Shown: positions 17,871 through 27,363, numbered from the stretch's first letter. The stretch is DNA of 64,000 nucleotides from Fimenecus sp964527585 (GCA_964527585.1 CAZGPE010000005.1:1-64000), one strand, 5' to 3'. Numbers and translations are program-made. The notes: a model not told the origin generated them from the letters alone.

Positions 17871-18178
17871 TCTTCGATAATTTTGAGGATTTCGCCGTCG
17901 GAATCCGCATTTATTCCTTCCCGGATTTTATCTTTTTCTTCTTCGGGAAGACTGCTTACGAAAACATCGTAAATTTCAATCGGCATTGACCCGCCTTTTT
18001 TGAAAAGTGCGATTTTACCGTCATATTCTCCGAGCGTGTACAGGGCAACATACCGAGAAGTTTCACTCGGCAGAGTTTCGCTGTCGGATTTTGAACTTAC
18101 CGCCAAAGCCGTGCCGATAAATACGGCAACAAATAAAGCCGCAGTTACGGCACACGCACGGATAAGAAATTTTTGCAT
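17858..18178 (-). CDS. BofC-like small membrane-anchored protein
   Basis: The 106-residue protein starts with a signal-anchor (residues 5-27) and ends in a domain resembling the C-terminal domain of BofC. Seen residues are G-E-Y-D-G-K-I-A-L-F near residue 50, P-I-E-I-Y-D-V-F-V-S-S-L-P and the terminal I-I-E-D-Y-T-S. In Bacillus, BofC is a forespore-secreted regulator of the SpoIVB protease that triggers pro-sigma-K processing. Small BofC-domain proteins without the N-terminal domain are common in Clostridia and their function is unclear. AGGAGTGAT precedes the start. It is convergent with the glycosidase gene and overlaps its end by 13 bp. Confidence 0.65.
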   Translation of the reverse strand: MQKFLIRACAVTAALFVAVFIGTALAVSSKSDSETLPSETSRYVALYTLGEYDGKIALFKKGGSMPIEIYDVFVSSLPEEEKDKIREGINADSDGEILKIIEDYTS

Positions 18179-18336
18179 AGTATCACTCCTTTTATGTTAT
18201 TTTCGCCGAAAATCACGGAAAATAACGCAAACAAGGAAAAAATAATCTTTTTTTGCAAAATTGATGAAATAAGCGGTAAATTGTGATACAATATTCAGAT
18301 ACAGTGCATTTTCAGTGTAACGGAGGACTTACATAT

Positions 18337-20628
18337 ATGGCAAAATCTATTCGTAAAAAACCGAAAAAGCAAAGAAAACCGCTTTCACCTAAAGCGAGAA
18401 AGACCGTTACGGCTCTTTTGGCTGTGGCGTTTACAGCTTTGGCTTCATTGCTGATAATTTGCACATATTTGCTTGTTTTCTGTACTTCGTATGTAAAGGG
18501 AGAAGCGAAAATCGACATAGCCGATTATAAAGAAAATCAGGCGCAGACGACAATAGTTTACGCATACGATTCAAATAACGAAGCGGTTGAACTTACCCGT
18601 TTGCACGGTGAACAAAACCGAGTTTGGATAAGTATAGAAGAAATTCCGGAAACCCTTCAAAAAGCGTATATCGCTCTTGAGGACAAGCGTTTTGAAAAAC
18701 ATGACGGAGTTGACTGGATAAGAACGGTTAAGGCCGTTATAACTTTCGGAAAAGCGGGCGGAGGATCGACGATTACCCAGCAGCTTATCAAAAACCTTAC
18801 CGGTGAGAACGGCAAGACCGTAAGCCGTAAGTTTTACGAAATACTCAATGCACTCAATCTCGAAAACAATGCTTCAAAATCCACGATTCTCGAAGCGTAT
18901 ATGAATACGGTTTATATGAGCCACGGCTGTTACGGAGTTAAAACAACGGCGGAAAAATATTTCGGCAAGGACTTGTCCGAACTTAATATCGCCGAATGTG
19001 CGTCGATTGCCGCAATAACTCAGAATCCGTCGACAAACGATCCGTTGCTCCATCCGGAAACGAACAGAAAAAGGCAGTTAACCTGTCTTAAAAATATGCT
19101 CAACGAAGGCTATATTTCTCAGGAAGAATACGACGAAGCGGTAGCCTATGAGATGATTTTCACCAACAGTGAAAATTATGTCGCAAAAGACAAATCGGGA
19201 AGCGAGTCTTCGACAAGTTCGAGTTCGACTCAAATCCAGAGTTATTATGTCGACTATGTAATTCAGTCCGTTATAAACGACCTTGTTTCTCAGTGCGGAT
19301 ATACAAAATCTCAGGCTTCAAAACTCATATATAACGGCGGATTGAGAATTTACAGTGCCGTTGACACGAATATTCAGTCTCAGCTTGAACAGGTTTATGT
19401 CAACAGAATTTCAATGCCCGCATATAACAAAAATGTTCCCGATGCTCAGTCTGCGATGACGATTATGGACTATTCGGGAAGAATTCTCGGTATGGTGGGC
19501 GGAATAGGCGAAAAGACCGAAAACCGAGGACTTAACCGTGCTACAAGCGTAAGACAGCCGGGTTCTTCGATTAAACCGATTTCGGTTTATTCTCCTGCGA
19601 TTGAAGAGAAATATGTTACATGGAGTACAAAAATTCAAAACTACGGAATTGCGAATTATTACAGCGACGGCGGAACAGGTCCCGTAAACTACGGAGACGA
19701 TCCCGGTTCTCCCGATTCGTATGTTACCGTTCAGCACGCTCTTTGTATTTCGTACAATACCGTTCCCGCACAGATTCTTAAACAGATAGGTATTGATAAA
19801 AGTTATAAATACGCAACGGAAAAATTCCGCCTTACAAGTCTTAACAAGAACGATAAAAACATTTCTTCCCTTGCCGTCGGCGGTACGGATAAAGGTGTTT
19901 CGACGGTTCAGATGGCGGCGGCTTTTGCGGCTTTCGGAAACGGCGGTAAATATTATGAACCTTACTGTTACTATAAAGTAACCAATGCAAACGGAACGAA
20001 AATCTATCTTCAGCATCAGCAGACGGACGGCGACCAAATTATTTCCGCCGACACGGCAGATGTTATGAATAAACTTTTACAGACCGTAATTACCGACTCG
20101 GAACATCAGGCAACAGGACGCAAATACGGTATTTCCGGCTTTGAAACATTTGCGAAAACAGGTACAACGAGTGATGACAAAGACCGTTGGTTTGTAGGCG
20201 GTACGCCTTATTATGTTGCGGCGGTATGGTACGGATGCGATATGCCCAAGCAACTTTCCGCTTATGTTACGGGCAACCCGTCGGGTAAAATTTTCGACGA
20301 GGTTATGACGAGAATTCATAAAGGTCTTGCTTCGAAAGGCTTTGATTCGTATTCCAATCTTTTGACAAGCGCCGTTTACTGTACGGAATCTGGCTTCCTC
20401 GCAAGCGACGGATGTACAAGTACGGCAACGGGTTGGTATTCAAAGAGCAATATGCCGGGACACTGTGTATCGTGTTCGTCATCGAGCGTTACCGAACCGG
20501 TAGCGGACGGAGAAACGGTTGTTTCTCAGCCCGAAGAACCCACAAGCGCTTCCGACACTAACGAAGAGCAGACAACACAGTCTGCGCCTGAGACTCAACC
20601 GTCGGACAATACAGCTCAGGGGGCTTGA
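18337..20628 (+). CDS. Class A penicillin-binding protein (PBP1a-like)
   Basis: This bifunctional peptidoglycan glycosyltransferase/transpeptidase has 763 residues. After a basic cytoplasmic tail there is a transmembrane segment (about 28-50). The glycosyltransferase domain shows E-D-K-R-F-E-K-H-D-G-V-D and G-G-S-T-I-T-Q-Q-L-I-K-N. The transpeptidase domain shows S-S-I-K (SxxK), S-Y-N and K-T-G-T-T. The C-terminus ends in a Ser/Thr/Glu-rich tail with a few cysteines. The start at 18337 is chosen because GGAGG is 10 bases upstream; a reading from 18283 adds an implausible leader. Being next to ruvX, spoIIGA and sigE it could serve growth or sporulation; which cannot be told. Confidence 0.93.
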   Translation: MAKSIRKKPKKQRKPLSPKARKTVTALLAVAFTALASLLIICTYLLVFCTSYVKGEAKIDIADYKENQAQTTIVYAYDSNNEAVELTRLHGEQNRVWISIEEIPETLQKAYIALEDKRFEKHDGVDWIRTVKAVITFGKAGGGSTITQQLIKNLTGENGKTVSRKFYEILNALNLENNASKSTILEAYMNTVYMSHGCYGVKTTAEKYFGKDLSELNIAECASIAAITQNPSTNDPLLHPETNRKRQLTCLKNMLNEGYISQEEYDEAVAYEMIFTNSENYVAKDKSGSESSTSSSSTQIQSYYVDYVIQSVINDLVSQCGYTKSQASKLIYNGGLRIYSAVDTNIQSQLEQVYVNRISMPAYNKNVPDAQSAMTIMDYSGRILGMVGGIGEKTENRGLNRATSVRQPGSSIKPISVYSPAIEEKYVTWSTKIQNYGIANYYSDGGTGPVNYGDDPGSPDSYVTVQHALCISYNTVPAQILKQIGIDKSYKYATEKFRLTSLNKNDKNISSLAVGGTDKGVSTVQMAAAFAAFGNGGKYYEPYCYYKVTNANGTKIYLQHQQTDGDQIISADTADVMNKLLQTVITDSEHQATGRKYGISGFETFAKTGTTSDDKDRWFVGGTPYYVAAVWYGCDMPKQLSAYVTGNPSGKIFDEVMTRIHKGLASKGFDSYSNLLTSAVYCTESGFLASDGCTSTATGWYSKSNMPGHCVSCSSSSVTEPVADGETVVSQPEEPTSASDTNEEQTTQSAPETQPSDNTAQGA

Positions 20629-20630
20629 AT

Positions 20631-21053
20631 ATGGTAATACTTTCTGTTGATTACGGAGATGTGCGGACGGGAATTGCCGTATGCGATAAATTTCAGATGC
20701 TTGCCTCTCCGGTAAAAGTAATAACGCAGAGAAATCCCGAACTTCTTGCCGAAGAAATAACCCGAATTGCGCAAGAAAAGAAAGCGGAAAAAATCGTTCT
20801 CGGACTTCCGAAAAATATGGATTCGAGTGAGGGATTCAGAGCGCAGGCGTGTAAGGATTTCGCAAAAATCCTCGAAGATAAAACGGGACTTGAAATTTGT
20901 TTTCAGGACGAACGCTTAACAACGGTCAGCGCACACAACATCCTTAATGCTACGGATACAAGAGGAAAAAAACGCAAAGCGGTTGTGGATGCCGTTTCCG
21001 CAGTGCTTATTCTCGAAGATTATCTGCGTACTCAAAACAATTGCACAATATGA
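20631..21053 (+). CDS. ruvX: RuvX/YqgF Holliday-junction resolvase-like nuclease
   Basis: This 140-residue RNase H-fold protein belongs to the YqgF family, linked to pre-16S rRNA 5' processing and to Holliday-junction resolution. Family motifs are V-D-Y-G-D-V-R-T-G-I-A at the N-terminus, G-L-P-K-N-M in the middle and D-E-R-L-T-T followed by A-V-V-D-A-V-S-A. The ATG at 20631 is preferred to the TTG at 20625 because the run of G at 20619-20623 is properly spaced only from the ATG. The gene follows the PBP stop codon by 2 bp, so it is cotranscribed with it. Confidence 0.93.
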   Translation: MVILSVDYGDVRTGIAVCDKFQMLASPVKVITQRNPELLAEEITRIAQEKKAEKIVLGLPKNMDSSEGFRAQACKDFAKILEDKTGLEICFQDERLTTVSAHNILNATDTRGKKRKAVVDAVSAVLILEDYLRTQNNCTI

Positions 21054-21062
21054 CAAATTACG

Positions 21063-21102
21063 GAGCTTGAAGCCTTTATAATTGGCTTCAGGCTCTTTTT
21101 TT
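21063..21102 (+). terminator. Terminator after ruvX
   Basis: GAGCTTGAAGCC and GGCTTCAGGCTC form a 12-bp stem with one wobble, followed by TTTTTTT. It separates the PBP-ruvX unit from spoIIGA. Confidence 0.9.
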
Positions 21103-21117
21103 GCGTGGTGATGTTTT

Positions 21118-22041
21118 TTGAGTGTTTATGTTGATATTCTTTTGGCGGTCAATATGATTGTCAATTATTTCCTGCTGAGTGCCGTTAAACTCATTTTGCA
21201 TTTTGAAATAAAAAGAATACGCCTTTTTATCGGTGCGGCGGCAGGCAGTTTGTATTCGCTTGTCATTTTTTTGCCGGAACTTCCCGAAACAGTGAGCATT
21301 TTGATGAATTTAACCGCTTCGGCGGGGATTGTAGCGATTACTTTTTGCCCGAAAACATTTAAGATTTTTCTAAAGCAGACAGCGGCATTTTTTACCGTGA
21401 ATTTTGTCTTTGCGGGACTTATGCTTGCGGTGTGGTTGGTTTTGCGTCCGAACGGAATGGCGGTCAATAACAGCATTGTTTATTTTGATATTGATATTAA
21501 AACGCTTACGGTTTCGACTGTAATTTGCTATGCGGTTATAAATCTGCTTTCGAAATTCGTAAGGCGCAGTTCTCCCGAAGATAAGATTTTCAGCGTAACA
21601 TTTACCGATTCCGGCAGGAGCATAACGGTTAACGCTTTGCTGGATACGGGAAATACTCTCAAAGACGGCTTTTCTTCATCACCGGTTATAATTGCCGACG
21701 AAGATGTGATTAAAGCGCTTGTCGGATTTTCCGCAGAAGACTGTTTTTTCGGTAATAATGCTCTCGATATGTCGGCTGTATCAAACGGGATAAGGCTTAT
21801 CGCCTGCAATACCGTGGCGGGAAAAAGCCTTTTGAAAGCGGTGTGTATCGAACAGGCAACGGTGAACGCAACGGGATATACGGTAAAAAATGTTATCTTG
21901 GCACAGAGTAAAACAAAATTTACAAACGGCGAATACAAAGCAATACTTAACAACGGCTTTTTTGAAGGGATGGATTTCGATGATGAAAAAGTACATAGAA
22001 TTTCTTTTGGCAAAGATAAGACAACTGCTTTTCGACACTGA
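21118..22041 (+). CDS. spoIIGA: Sigma-E processing aspartyl protease SpoIIGA
   Basis: SpoIIGA is the membrane protease that cleaves pro-sigma-E in the mother cell on receiving the forespore signal SpoIIR. The 307-residue product has five hydrophobic segments in its first half and a retroviral-type aspartyl protease domain with the catalytic L-L-D-T-G-N at about residue 179. Translation starts at TTG 21118, with GTGGTGAT upstream. The gene is directly followed by, and overlaps, sigE, the classic spoIIGA-sigE arrangement. Confidence 0.93.
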   Translation: MSVYVDILLAVNMIVNYFLLSAVKLILHFEIKRIRLFIGAAAGSLYSLVIFLPELPETVSILMNLTASAGIVAITFCPKTFKIFLKQTAAFFTVNFVFAGLMLAVWLVLRPNGMAVNNSIVYFDIDIKTLTVSTVICYAVINLLSKFVRRSSPEDKIFSVTFTDSGRSITVNALLDTGNTLKDGFSSSPVIIADEDVIKALVGFSAEDCFFGNNALDMSAVSNGIRLIACNTVAGKSLLKAVCIEQATVNATGYTVKNVILAQSKTKFTNGEYKAILNNGFFEGMDFDDEKVHRISFGKDKTTAFRH

Positions 22042-22687
22042 CACCGATTATGTCGGCGGATGTGAAAATCTGCCTGAGCCTTTGACGAAACAGCAGGAAG
22101 AACAGTGGCTTTTAAGATTGGCGTCGGGGGATGAAAGCGCAAGAGAACCGCTTATTGTCCATAATTTAAGACTTGTGGTTTATATTGCGAAGAAATTCGA
22201 AGGTTCGGGCGTGGGAATCGACGACCTTGTTTCCATCGGGACCATAGGTCTGATAAAAGCGGTTAACACTTTTAAGCCCGAAAAGAACATAAAACTTGCC
22301 ACTTACGCTTCACGCTGTATCGAAAACGAAATGCTGATGTATTTGAGAAAAATAAATCTGCACAAGACCGATATATCAATCGACGAACCTCTTAATGTCG
22401 ATTGGGACGGAAACGAATTGCTTCTATCCGATGTTCTCGGCAGCGAAGCGGATGAAATAAACCGTGAAATCGAATACGAAGACGAAAAGGCGGTGCTTGT
22501 AAAAACCGTAAATTCACTCGGCGGTCGTGAAAGAACGATTATGAATATGCGTTTCGGACTCGGCGGAGAAAAAGAGCATACACAAAAAGAAGTGGCGGAT
22601 ATTTTGGGGATTTCCCAAAGTTATATTTCGAGGCTTGAGAAAAGAATAATCTCAAGACTCAGGAAAGAACTTGAAAAAGCGGTATAA
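21980..22687 (+). CDS. sigE: RNA polymerase sigma-E factor (mother cell, early sporulation)
   Basis: This 235-residue sigma-70 protein is SigE. The N-terminus M-M-K-K-Y-I-E-F-L-L-A-K-I followed by Y-V-G-G-C-E-N-L-P-E-P-L is the characteristic amphipathic pro-sequence and cleavage region. Region 2 (R-L-V-V-Y-I-A-K-K-F, D-L-V-S-I-G-T-I-G-L-I-K-A) and a region 4 HTH (I-S-Q-S-Y-I-S-R-L-E-K-R) follow. The start at 21980 has AAGGGA 9 bases upstream and overlaps the end of spoIIGA by 62 bp, so substrate and protease are cotranslated. A start one codon later is equally possible. Confidence 0.94.
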   Translation: MMKKYIEFLLAKIRQLLFDTDTDYVGGCENLPEPLTKQQEEQWLLRLASGDESAREPLIVHNLRLVVYIAKKFEGSGVGIDDLVSIGTIGLIKAVNTFKPEKNIKLATYASRCIENEMLMYLRKINLHKTDISIDEPLNVDWDGNELLLSDVLGSEADEINREIEYEDEKAVLVKTVNSLGGRERTIMNMRFGLGGEKEHTQKEVADILGISQSYISRLEKRIISRLRKELEKAV

Positions 22688-22847
22688 TTTTGTGGATTTT
22701 TACGCAAAAAAAATTTATAAAAAAGACTGTTTTATACTCTGTTTTTGTGATACAATATAGAAAATCGGAGAAAAGGGTATAATTATGCCGAAAAATCCGA
22801 TAAGTTACCGAATTAAAATATAAAAAAGGCGTTATGGGGGCTGAAAT

Positions 22848-24254
22848 TTGGTCTTTTCAAGTTTGGTGTTTTTATATATTTTTCTGCCCTTGTGCCTTAT
22901 ATTTTATTTTGCGGTAAAAGACATTAAGGTCAGAAATGCTGTTTTGCTTGTGTTTTCGCTTGTGTTTTACGCATACGGCGAACCGAAATATATCTTTTTG
23001 ATGGTGGCGACGGTACTTGTCGATTATATCGGCGGATTGCTTGTCGGGAAATTCAAAGGTAAATTTCTTTCAAAACTTTTTTTGGCTTTAAGTGTTTTAA
23101 TAACGCTTGCTTCTCTCGGTTTGTTTAAGTATTCCGATTTCTTTGCACAGAGTTTGAATTCGGCTTTTTCTCTTGAGATTAAACCGTTGGGACTTGCGTT
23201 ACCGATCGGAATTTCGTTTTATACTTTTCAGGCTCTTACTTATGTAGTGGATGTTTACCGTGAAAAAGTAAAAGTCCAGAAATCTTTTTTTGATTTGCTT
23301 TTGTATGTTTCGATGTTCCCTCAGCTTATTGCCGGACCGATTGTCCGCTACAGCGATGTTGAAAAACAGATTTCCGAAAGAGATGTATCTTTCGAAAAAG
23401 CGGCGGCGGGAATTGTCCGTTTCAGTGTCGGACTGCTGAAAAAGACGCTCATTGCCAATTATGCGGGCGAACTTACCGCAAAACTTATAGGCGGCGATAT
23501 GCAGTCGGTTACATTTATCGGTGCATTTGTCGGCATTTCGGCATATACAATTCAGATTTATTTTGACTTTTCCGCCTATTCGGATATGGCGATAGGTTTG
23601 GGTAAAATATTCGGCTTCGATTTCCCGGAAAACTTTAATTACCCATACTGTGCGCAGTCTGTAAACGATTTTTGGCGCCGTTGGCATATTACTTTGAGTT
23701 CGTTTTTCAGAGATTATGTTTATATTTCGCTCGGCGGAAACAGAAAACGCTGGGCGTTGAATATGCTCATTGTCTGGACTCTTACGGGAATTTGGCACGG
23801 AGCGAGTTACAACTATATTCTTTGGGGACTTTACTATTTCTTCTTTCTTATGCTTGAGAAGATTTATATCGCAGATGCTCTCAAGAGGGCGAATTTTGCA
23901 CTCAGACACATATATACAATGGCGGTTGTCATAATCGGTTGGGCGTTTTTCTATTTCGAAGATTTGGAAAAACTTAAACTTTTCTTTGCTGCACTTACTT
24001 TGCGCAACGGATTTGTTTCTCTTACCGAAAAAACGGTGGCGCTAAACTATATTGCGGTAATCGCAGTCGGAATTCTCGCTTCGCTGCCTTTTGCGAAGAT
24101 AATAAAACGCTTTGCTCTCAACCTTTCCGAGATGACGGCGGGAAAAATTGCGGTATGTACGGTTTCTGCGGTGTTTGTGCTGTTTTCTCTCACGGTATCG
24201 ACCGCATCTCTTATCGGGGACAGTTACAACCCGTTTTTGTATTTCAGATTTTAA
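22848..24254 (+). CDS. MBOAT-family membrane O-acyltransferase (AlgI/DltB-like)
   Basis: This polytopic membrane protein of 468 residues belongs to the MBOAT family, which transfers acyl groups to extracellular polysaccharides or teichoic acids. Typical motifs are G-I-S-F-Y-T-F-Q-A-L-T-Y, P-Q-L-I-A-G-P-I-V-R-Y, N-D-F-W-R-R-W-H-I-T-L-S and the catalytic-His region T-G-I-W-H-G-A-S-Y. Translation starts at TTG 22848 with GGGGG upstream. It is paired with a short DHHW-like gene 12 bp downstream, as MBOAT proteins usually are with an extracellular partner that completes acyl transfer. Confidence 0.9.
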   Translation: MVFSSLVFLYIFLPLCLIFYFAVKDIKVRNAVLLVFSLVFYAYGEPKYIFLMVATVLVDYIGGLLVGKFKGKFLSKLFLALSVLITLASLGLFKYSDFFAQSLNSAFSLEIKPLGLALPIGISFYTFQALTYVVDVYREKVKVQKSFFDLLLYVSMFPQLIAGPIVRYSDVEKQISERDVSFEKAAAGIVRFSVGLLKKTLIANYAGELTAKLIGGDMQSVTFIGAFVGISAYTIQIYFDFSAYSDMAIGLGKIFGFDFPENFNYPYCAQSVNDFWRRWHITLSSFFRDYVYISLGGNRKRWALNMLIVWTLTGIWHGASYNYILWGLYYFFFLMLEKIYIADALKRANFALRHIYTMAVVIIGWAFFYFEDLEKLKLFFAALTLRNGFVSLTEKTVALNYIAVIAVGILASLPFAKIIKRFALNLSEMTAGKIAVCTVSAVFVLFSLTVSTASLIGDSYNPFLYFRF

Positions 24255-24266
24255 CGGAGCGAAAAG

Positions 24267-24635
24267 ATGGAAAAAGATATTCGGACAAACGCAAAAAAAG
24301 TCGGAAAAGCAGGTGCTTTTTTGATTGTGTTTTCGTTTGCGGCGGTGATAATCGTACTTTTCTTTATCAGCGCTTTCGATACGGATAAAACAGTTTCTCA
24401 AAAAGAAAACAGAACGCTTAAATCAAAGCCGGAATTCAGTATCGGTGCACTTGCCGACGGAACATATTTAAGCGAATTCGAACAGTATTATCAGGATACT
24501 TTTCCTTTCAGGGATGGGTTTCTCGATATAAATTCAAAAATTTCTTCGTTTTTTTCGGAATCTGCCGCAGACAGCGGAATGGTTCTTGTCGAAAAACAGG
24601 AGAAAGATGACTTTGCAGGTCAAAACATTGATTAA
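24267..24635 (+). CDS. Short DHHW-like protein, N-terminal module only
   Basis: The 122-residue product has a transmembrane anchor (about residues 15-37) and then Q-K-E-N-R-T-L and Y-Y-Q-D-T-F-P-F-R-D. These resemble the N-terminal region of DHHW/AlgX-like acetylation partners, which normally run to 350-450 residues and include a catalytic SGNH-like domain. Here that domain is absent: the reading frame stops after G-Q-N-I-D and the next gene begins 27 bp later. It may be a truncated partner of the MBOAT enzyme or a natural short form. Confidence 0.6.
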   Translation: MEKDIRTNAKKVGKAGAFLIVFSFAAVIIVLFFISAFDTDKTVSQKENRTLKSKPEFSIGALADGTYLSEFEQYYQDTFPFRDGFLDINSKISSFFSESAADSGMVLVEKQEKDDFAGQNID

Positions 24636-24662
24636 CATATATTTTACAAGGGGTGAAGTTTT

Positions 24663-26093
24663 ATGAAGTACGATGTTGCGGTTATCGGCGGCGGTGTCGT
24701 GGGCGCTCTTATTTCAAGAGAACTCTCAAAATACGACATCAAAGTTGCGTTGCTTGAAAGATGCAACGATGTAGCAATGGGTACGACTAAAGCAAACAGC
24801 GCTATCGTTCACGGTGGATTTGACGCTATTACCGGAACGCTTAAAGCAAAACTTAATGTAAAGGGAACCGAAATGATGCCCAAGGTATGCGAACAGCTCA
24901 ATGTTCCGTATAAAAACAACGGCTCTTTGGTTCTTGCGTTTTCCGACGAGGAAATGGAACACATTGAGAAACTCTATCAAAGAGGTGTCGCAAACGGCGT
25001 TCCCGATCTTGAAGTTATTTCCAAAGAGAAGGTTCAGCAGTTGGAACCGTATGTTTCCGATGAAGTTAAGGGTGCTTTGCTTTCGAATTCTGCGGGAATT
25101 GTTTGTCCCTACGAACTTACGATTGCAGCGACTGAAGTTGCGGTAACAAACGGTGTTGAATTTTTAAGAAACTGTGAAGTTAAGGCGATAGAGAAAAAAG
25201 GCGATTTTTATTCTCTCAATACTTCATTGGGTGAAATAGAAGCAGAATTCGTCATCAACGCAGCCGGAAACCATTCCGACGAAGTTGCGGCGATGATAGG
25301 TGATGACAGCATTGAACTTGTAGCAAGAAAAGGCGAATATTATCTTCTCGATAAATCCTTCGGTTATCTTGCAAACCATACGATATTCCAGTGCCCGAAC
25401 AAAATGGGTAAGGGCGTACTTGTTACTCCGACCGTTGACGGAAACCTTCTTATCGGTCCGTCGGCAACCGATGAACCCGATAAGGATAATACGGATACAA
25501 CTCCCGAAGGACTTGAATTCGTTGTTTCAAAGGCGCTTAAATCTGTCGGAACGCTTAATCTCAGAGGTGCGATTACATCTTTTGCAGGTGTGCGTGCTCA
25601 TCCGGTAAGCGATGATTTCATTATCGGATATTCCGATAAGAGCGATAAGTTCATCAACTGTGCCGGAATCGAATCACCCGGACTTTCGGCTGCTCCGGCA
25701 ATTGCAAAATATGTCGAAGAACTTCTTCTCGAAAAACTTAATGCGAGCGAAAAATCTTCTTACACAATGACAAGAGAAGCTCCCGTTCGTTTCAGACATA
25801 TGACACAGGAAGAAAGAGAAGAACTTATTAAGAAAAATTCCGCTTACGGAAGAATTATATGCCGCTGCGAAACCATTACCGAAGGCGAAATTCTCGATGC
25901 TATCCATGCTCCCGCAGGTGCGAGAGATGTTGACGGCGTTAAGAGAAGAACAAGAGCCGGAATGGGAAGATGTCAGGGCGGATTCTGCGGAAGCAAAGTT
26001 GTTGAATTGCTTGCAAGAGAACTCGGAGTCGAGATGAACGAAATAACCAAATTCGGCGGAGACTCCAAGATTATTTTCGAAAGAACAAAGTGA
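24663..26093 (+). CDS. GlpA-like FAD oxidoreductase with C-terminal BFD-type [2Fe-2S] domain
   Basis: This 476-residue flavoprotein resembles anaerobic glycerol-3-phosphate dehydrogenase subunit A. It opens with A-V-I-G-G-G-V-V-G, has a DAO-type FAD domain, and ends in a BFD-like domain with C-R-C-E and G-M-G-R-C-Q-G-G-F-C, which should bind an Fe-S cluster. In Clostridia this gene is usually found, as here, with a second FAD/NAD oxidoreductase and a DUF1667 protein. The trio is thought to oxidise glycerol-3-phosphate or a related 2-hydroxy acid. It is preceded by AAGGGGTGAAG and is the first of the three. Confidence 0.85.
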   Translation: MKYDVAVIGGGVVGALISRELSKYDIKVALLERCNDVAMGTTKANSAIVHGGFDAITGTLKAKLNVKGTEMMPKVCEQLNVPYKNNGSLVLAFSDEEMEHIEKLYQRGVANGVPDLEVISKEKVQQLEPYVSDEVKGALLSNSAGIVCPYELTIAATEVAVTNGVEFLRNCEVKAIEKKGDFYSLNTSLGEIEAEFVINAAGNHSDEVAAMIGDDSIELVARKGEYYLLDKSFGYLANHTIFQCPNKMGKGVLVTPTVDGNLLIGPSATDEPDKDNTDTTPEGLEFVVSKALKSVGTLNLRGAITSFAGVRAHPVSDDFIIGYSDKSDKFINCAGIESPGLSAAPAIAKYVEELLLEKLNASEKSSYTMTREAPVRFRHMTQEEREELIKKNSAYGRIICRCETITEGEILDAIHAPAGARDVDGVKRRTRAGMGRCQGGFCGSKVVELLARELGVEMNEITKFGGDSKIIFERTK

Positions 26094-26103
26094 GGTGTGT
26101 AAA

Positions 26104-27360
26104 GTGCTTAATTACGATTTAGTTGTAGTCGGAGGCGGCCCCGCAGGTATGGCTGCGGCTTTGAAAGCGCATGAAGAAGGCATTGAAAAAATAATTATCC
26201 TTGAGCGTGCGGACACCCTCGGCGGAATTCTCGAACAGTGTATACATACAGGATTCGGACTTCATTATTTCGGAGAAGAACTTTCGGGTCCCGAATATGC
26301 GGGAAGATTTATCGAAAAGGTTAAACAGACCGACATAGAAGTTAAAACCGATACAATGGTTCTTGATATTTCTCAGGACAATGTTGTTACAGCCTGCAAC
26401 AAAGAGGACGGACTTCTCACAATTAAAGCGACTGCGATTGTTCTTGCGATGGGTTGCCGTGAAAGACCCCGTGGAGCTCTTTCAATCGCAGGATGCCGTA
26501 CTTCCGGAATTATGACTGCCGGAACCGCACAGAAATATGTTAATATCGACGGATATATGCCGGGTAAAACGGTTGTTATTCTCGGTTCGGGCGACATCGG
26601 TCTTATTATGGCAAGAAGAATGACTCTCGAAGGCGCAAAGGTTAAGGCTGTATGCGAACTTATGCCTTATTCGGGAGGCCTTACGAGAAATATCGTTCAG
26701 TGTCTTGAAGATTTTGATATACCGCTCCGTCTTTCCTGCACTGTTGTTAAAACTCACGGTAAGGACAGGCTTGAAGGCGTAACCGTCGCAAATGTCGACG
26801 AACATCTTAAAGCAATTCCGGGAACCGAAGAATATATCCCGTGCGATACGCTTATGCTTTCGGTCGGACTTATTCCCGAAAACGAACTTTCGAAAAATGC
26901 GGGAATTGACCTCGACAGAGTAACCAACGGCCCGTCTGTTGACGAATACAGAGAAACAATGCATAAAGGCGTATTTGCCTGCGGTAATGTTTTGCAGGTT
27001 CATGATCTTGTTGACTATGTAACCGAAGAAAGCCAAATTGCCGGTGAAGGTGCCGCTAAGTTCATCAAAGGCGAGAAAAACACAGGTGATTATATTAAAA
27101 CTCAGGGAACAAACGGCGTTCGCTATATCGTTCCGCAGAGAATTAACAAAGAAACCGACAAGGATGTTAAACTTTATTTCAGAGTCGGTCAGGTGTTTAA
27201 GAATGTTAAACTTGTCGTTAAATGCGGCGATGAAGTTATAATGTCGAAAAACAAGAGAAAAATGGCACCCGGCGAAATGGAAAATGTACTTATTAAACTT
27301 GATACCGTTAAATCGCTGCCTAAGGACAGCACTCTTACGGTAACGATTGAGGAGGCGTAA
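26104..27360 (+). CDS. FAD/NAD-dependent oxidoreductase of the glycerol-3-phosphate oxidation trio
   Basis: This 418-residue flavoprotein has two dinucleotide-binding motifs, V-V-G-G-G-P-A-G-M-A near the N-terminus and V-I-L-G-S-G-D-I-G in the middle, plus M-G-C-R-E-R-P-R-G. The layout is that of a two-dinucleotide-domain flavoprotein (TIGR-type NAD oxidoreductases next to GlpA). It probably passes electrons between the GlpA-like subunit and NAD. The start is GTG 26104, six bases after GAGGTG, rather than the GTG at 26095 that overlaps that ribosome site. It begins 10 bp after the GlpA-like stop. Confidence 0.84.
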   Translation: MLNYDLVVVGGGPAGMAAALKAHEEGIEKIIILERADTLGGILEQCIHTGFGLHYFGEELSGPEYAGRFIEKVKQTDIEVKTDTMVLDISQDNVVTACNKEDGLLTIKATAIVLAMGCRERPRGALSIAGCRTSGIMTAGTAQKYVNIDGYMPGKTVVILGSGDIGLIMARRMTLEGAKVKAVCELMPYSGGLTRNIVQCLEDFDIPLRLSCTVVKTHGKDRLEGVTVANVDEHLKAIPGTEEYIPCDTLMLSVGLIPENELSKNAGIDLDRVTNGPSVDEYRETMHKGVFACGNVLQVHDLVDYVTEESQIAGEGAAKFIKGEKNTGDYIKTQGTNGVRYIVPQRINKETDKDVKLYFRVGQVFKNVKLVVKCGDEVIMSKNKRKMAPGEMENVLIKLDTVKSLPKDSTLTVTIEEA

Positions 27361-27363
27361 ATT

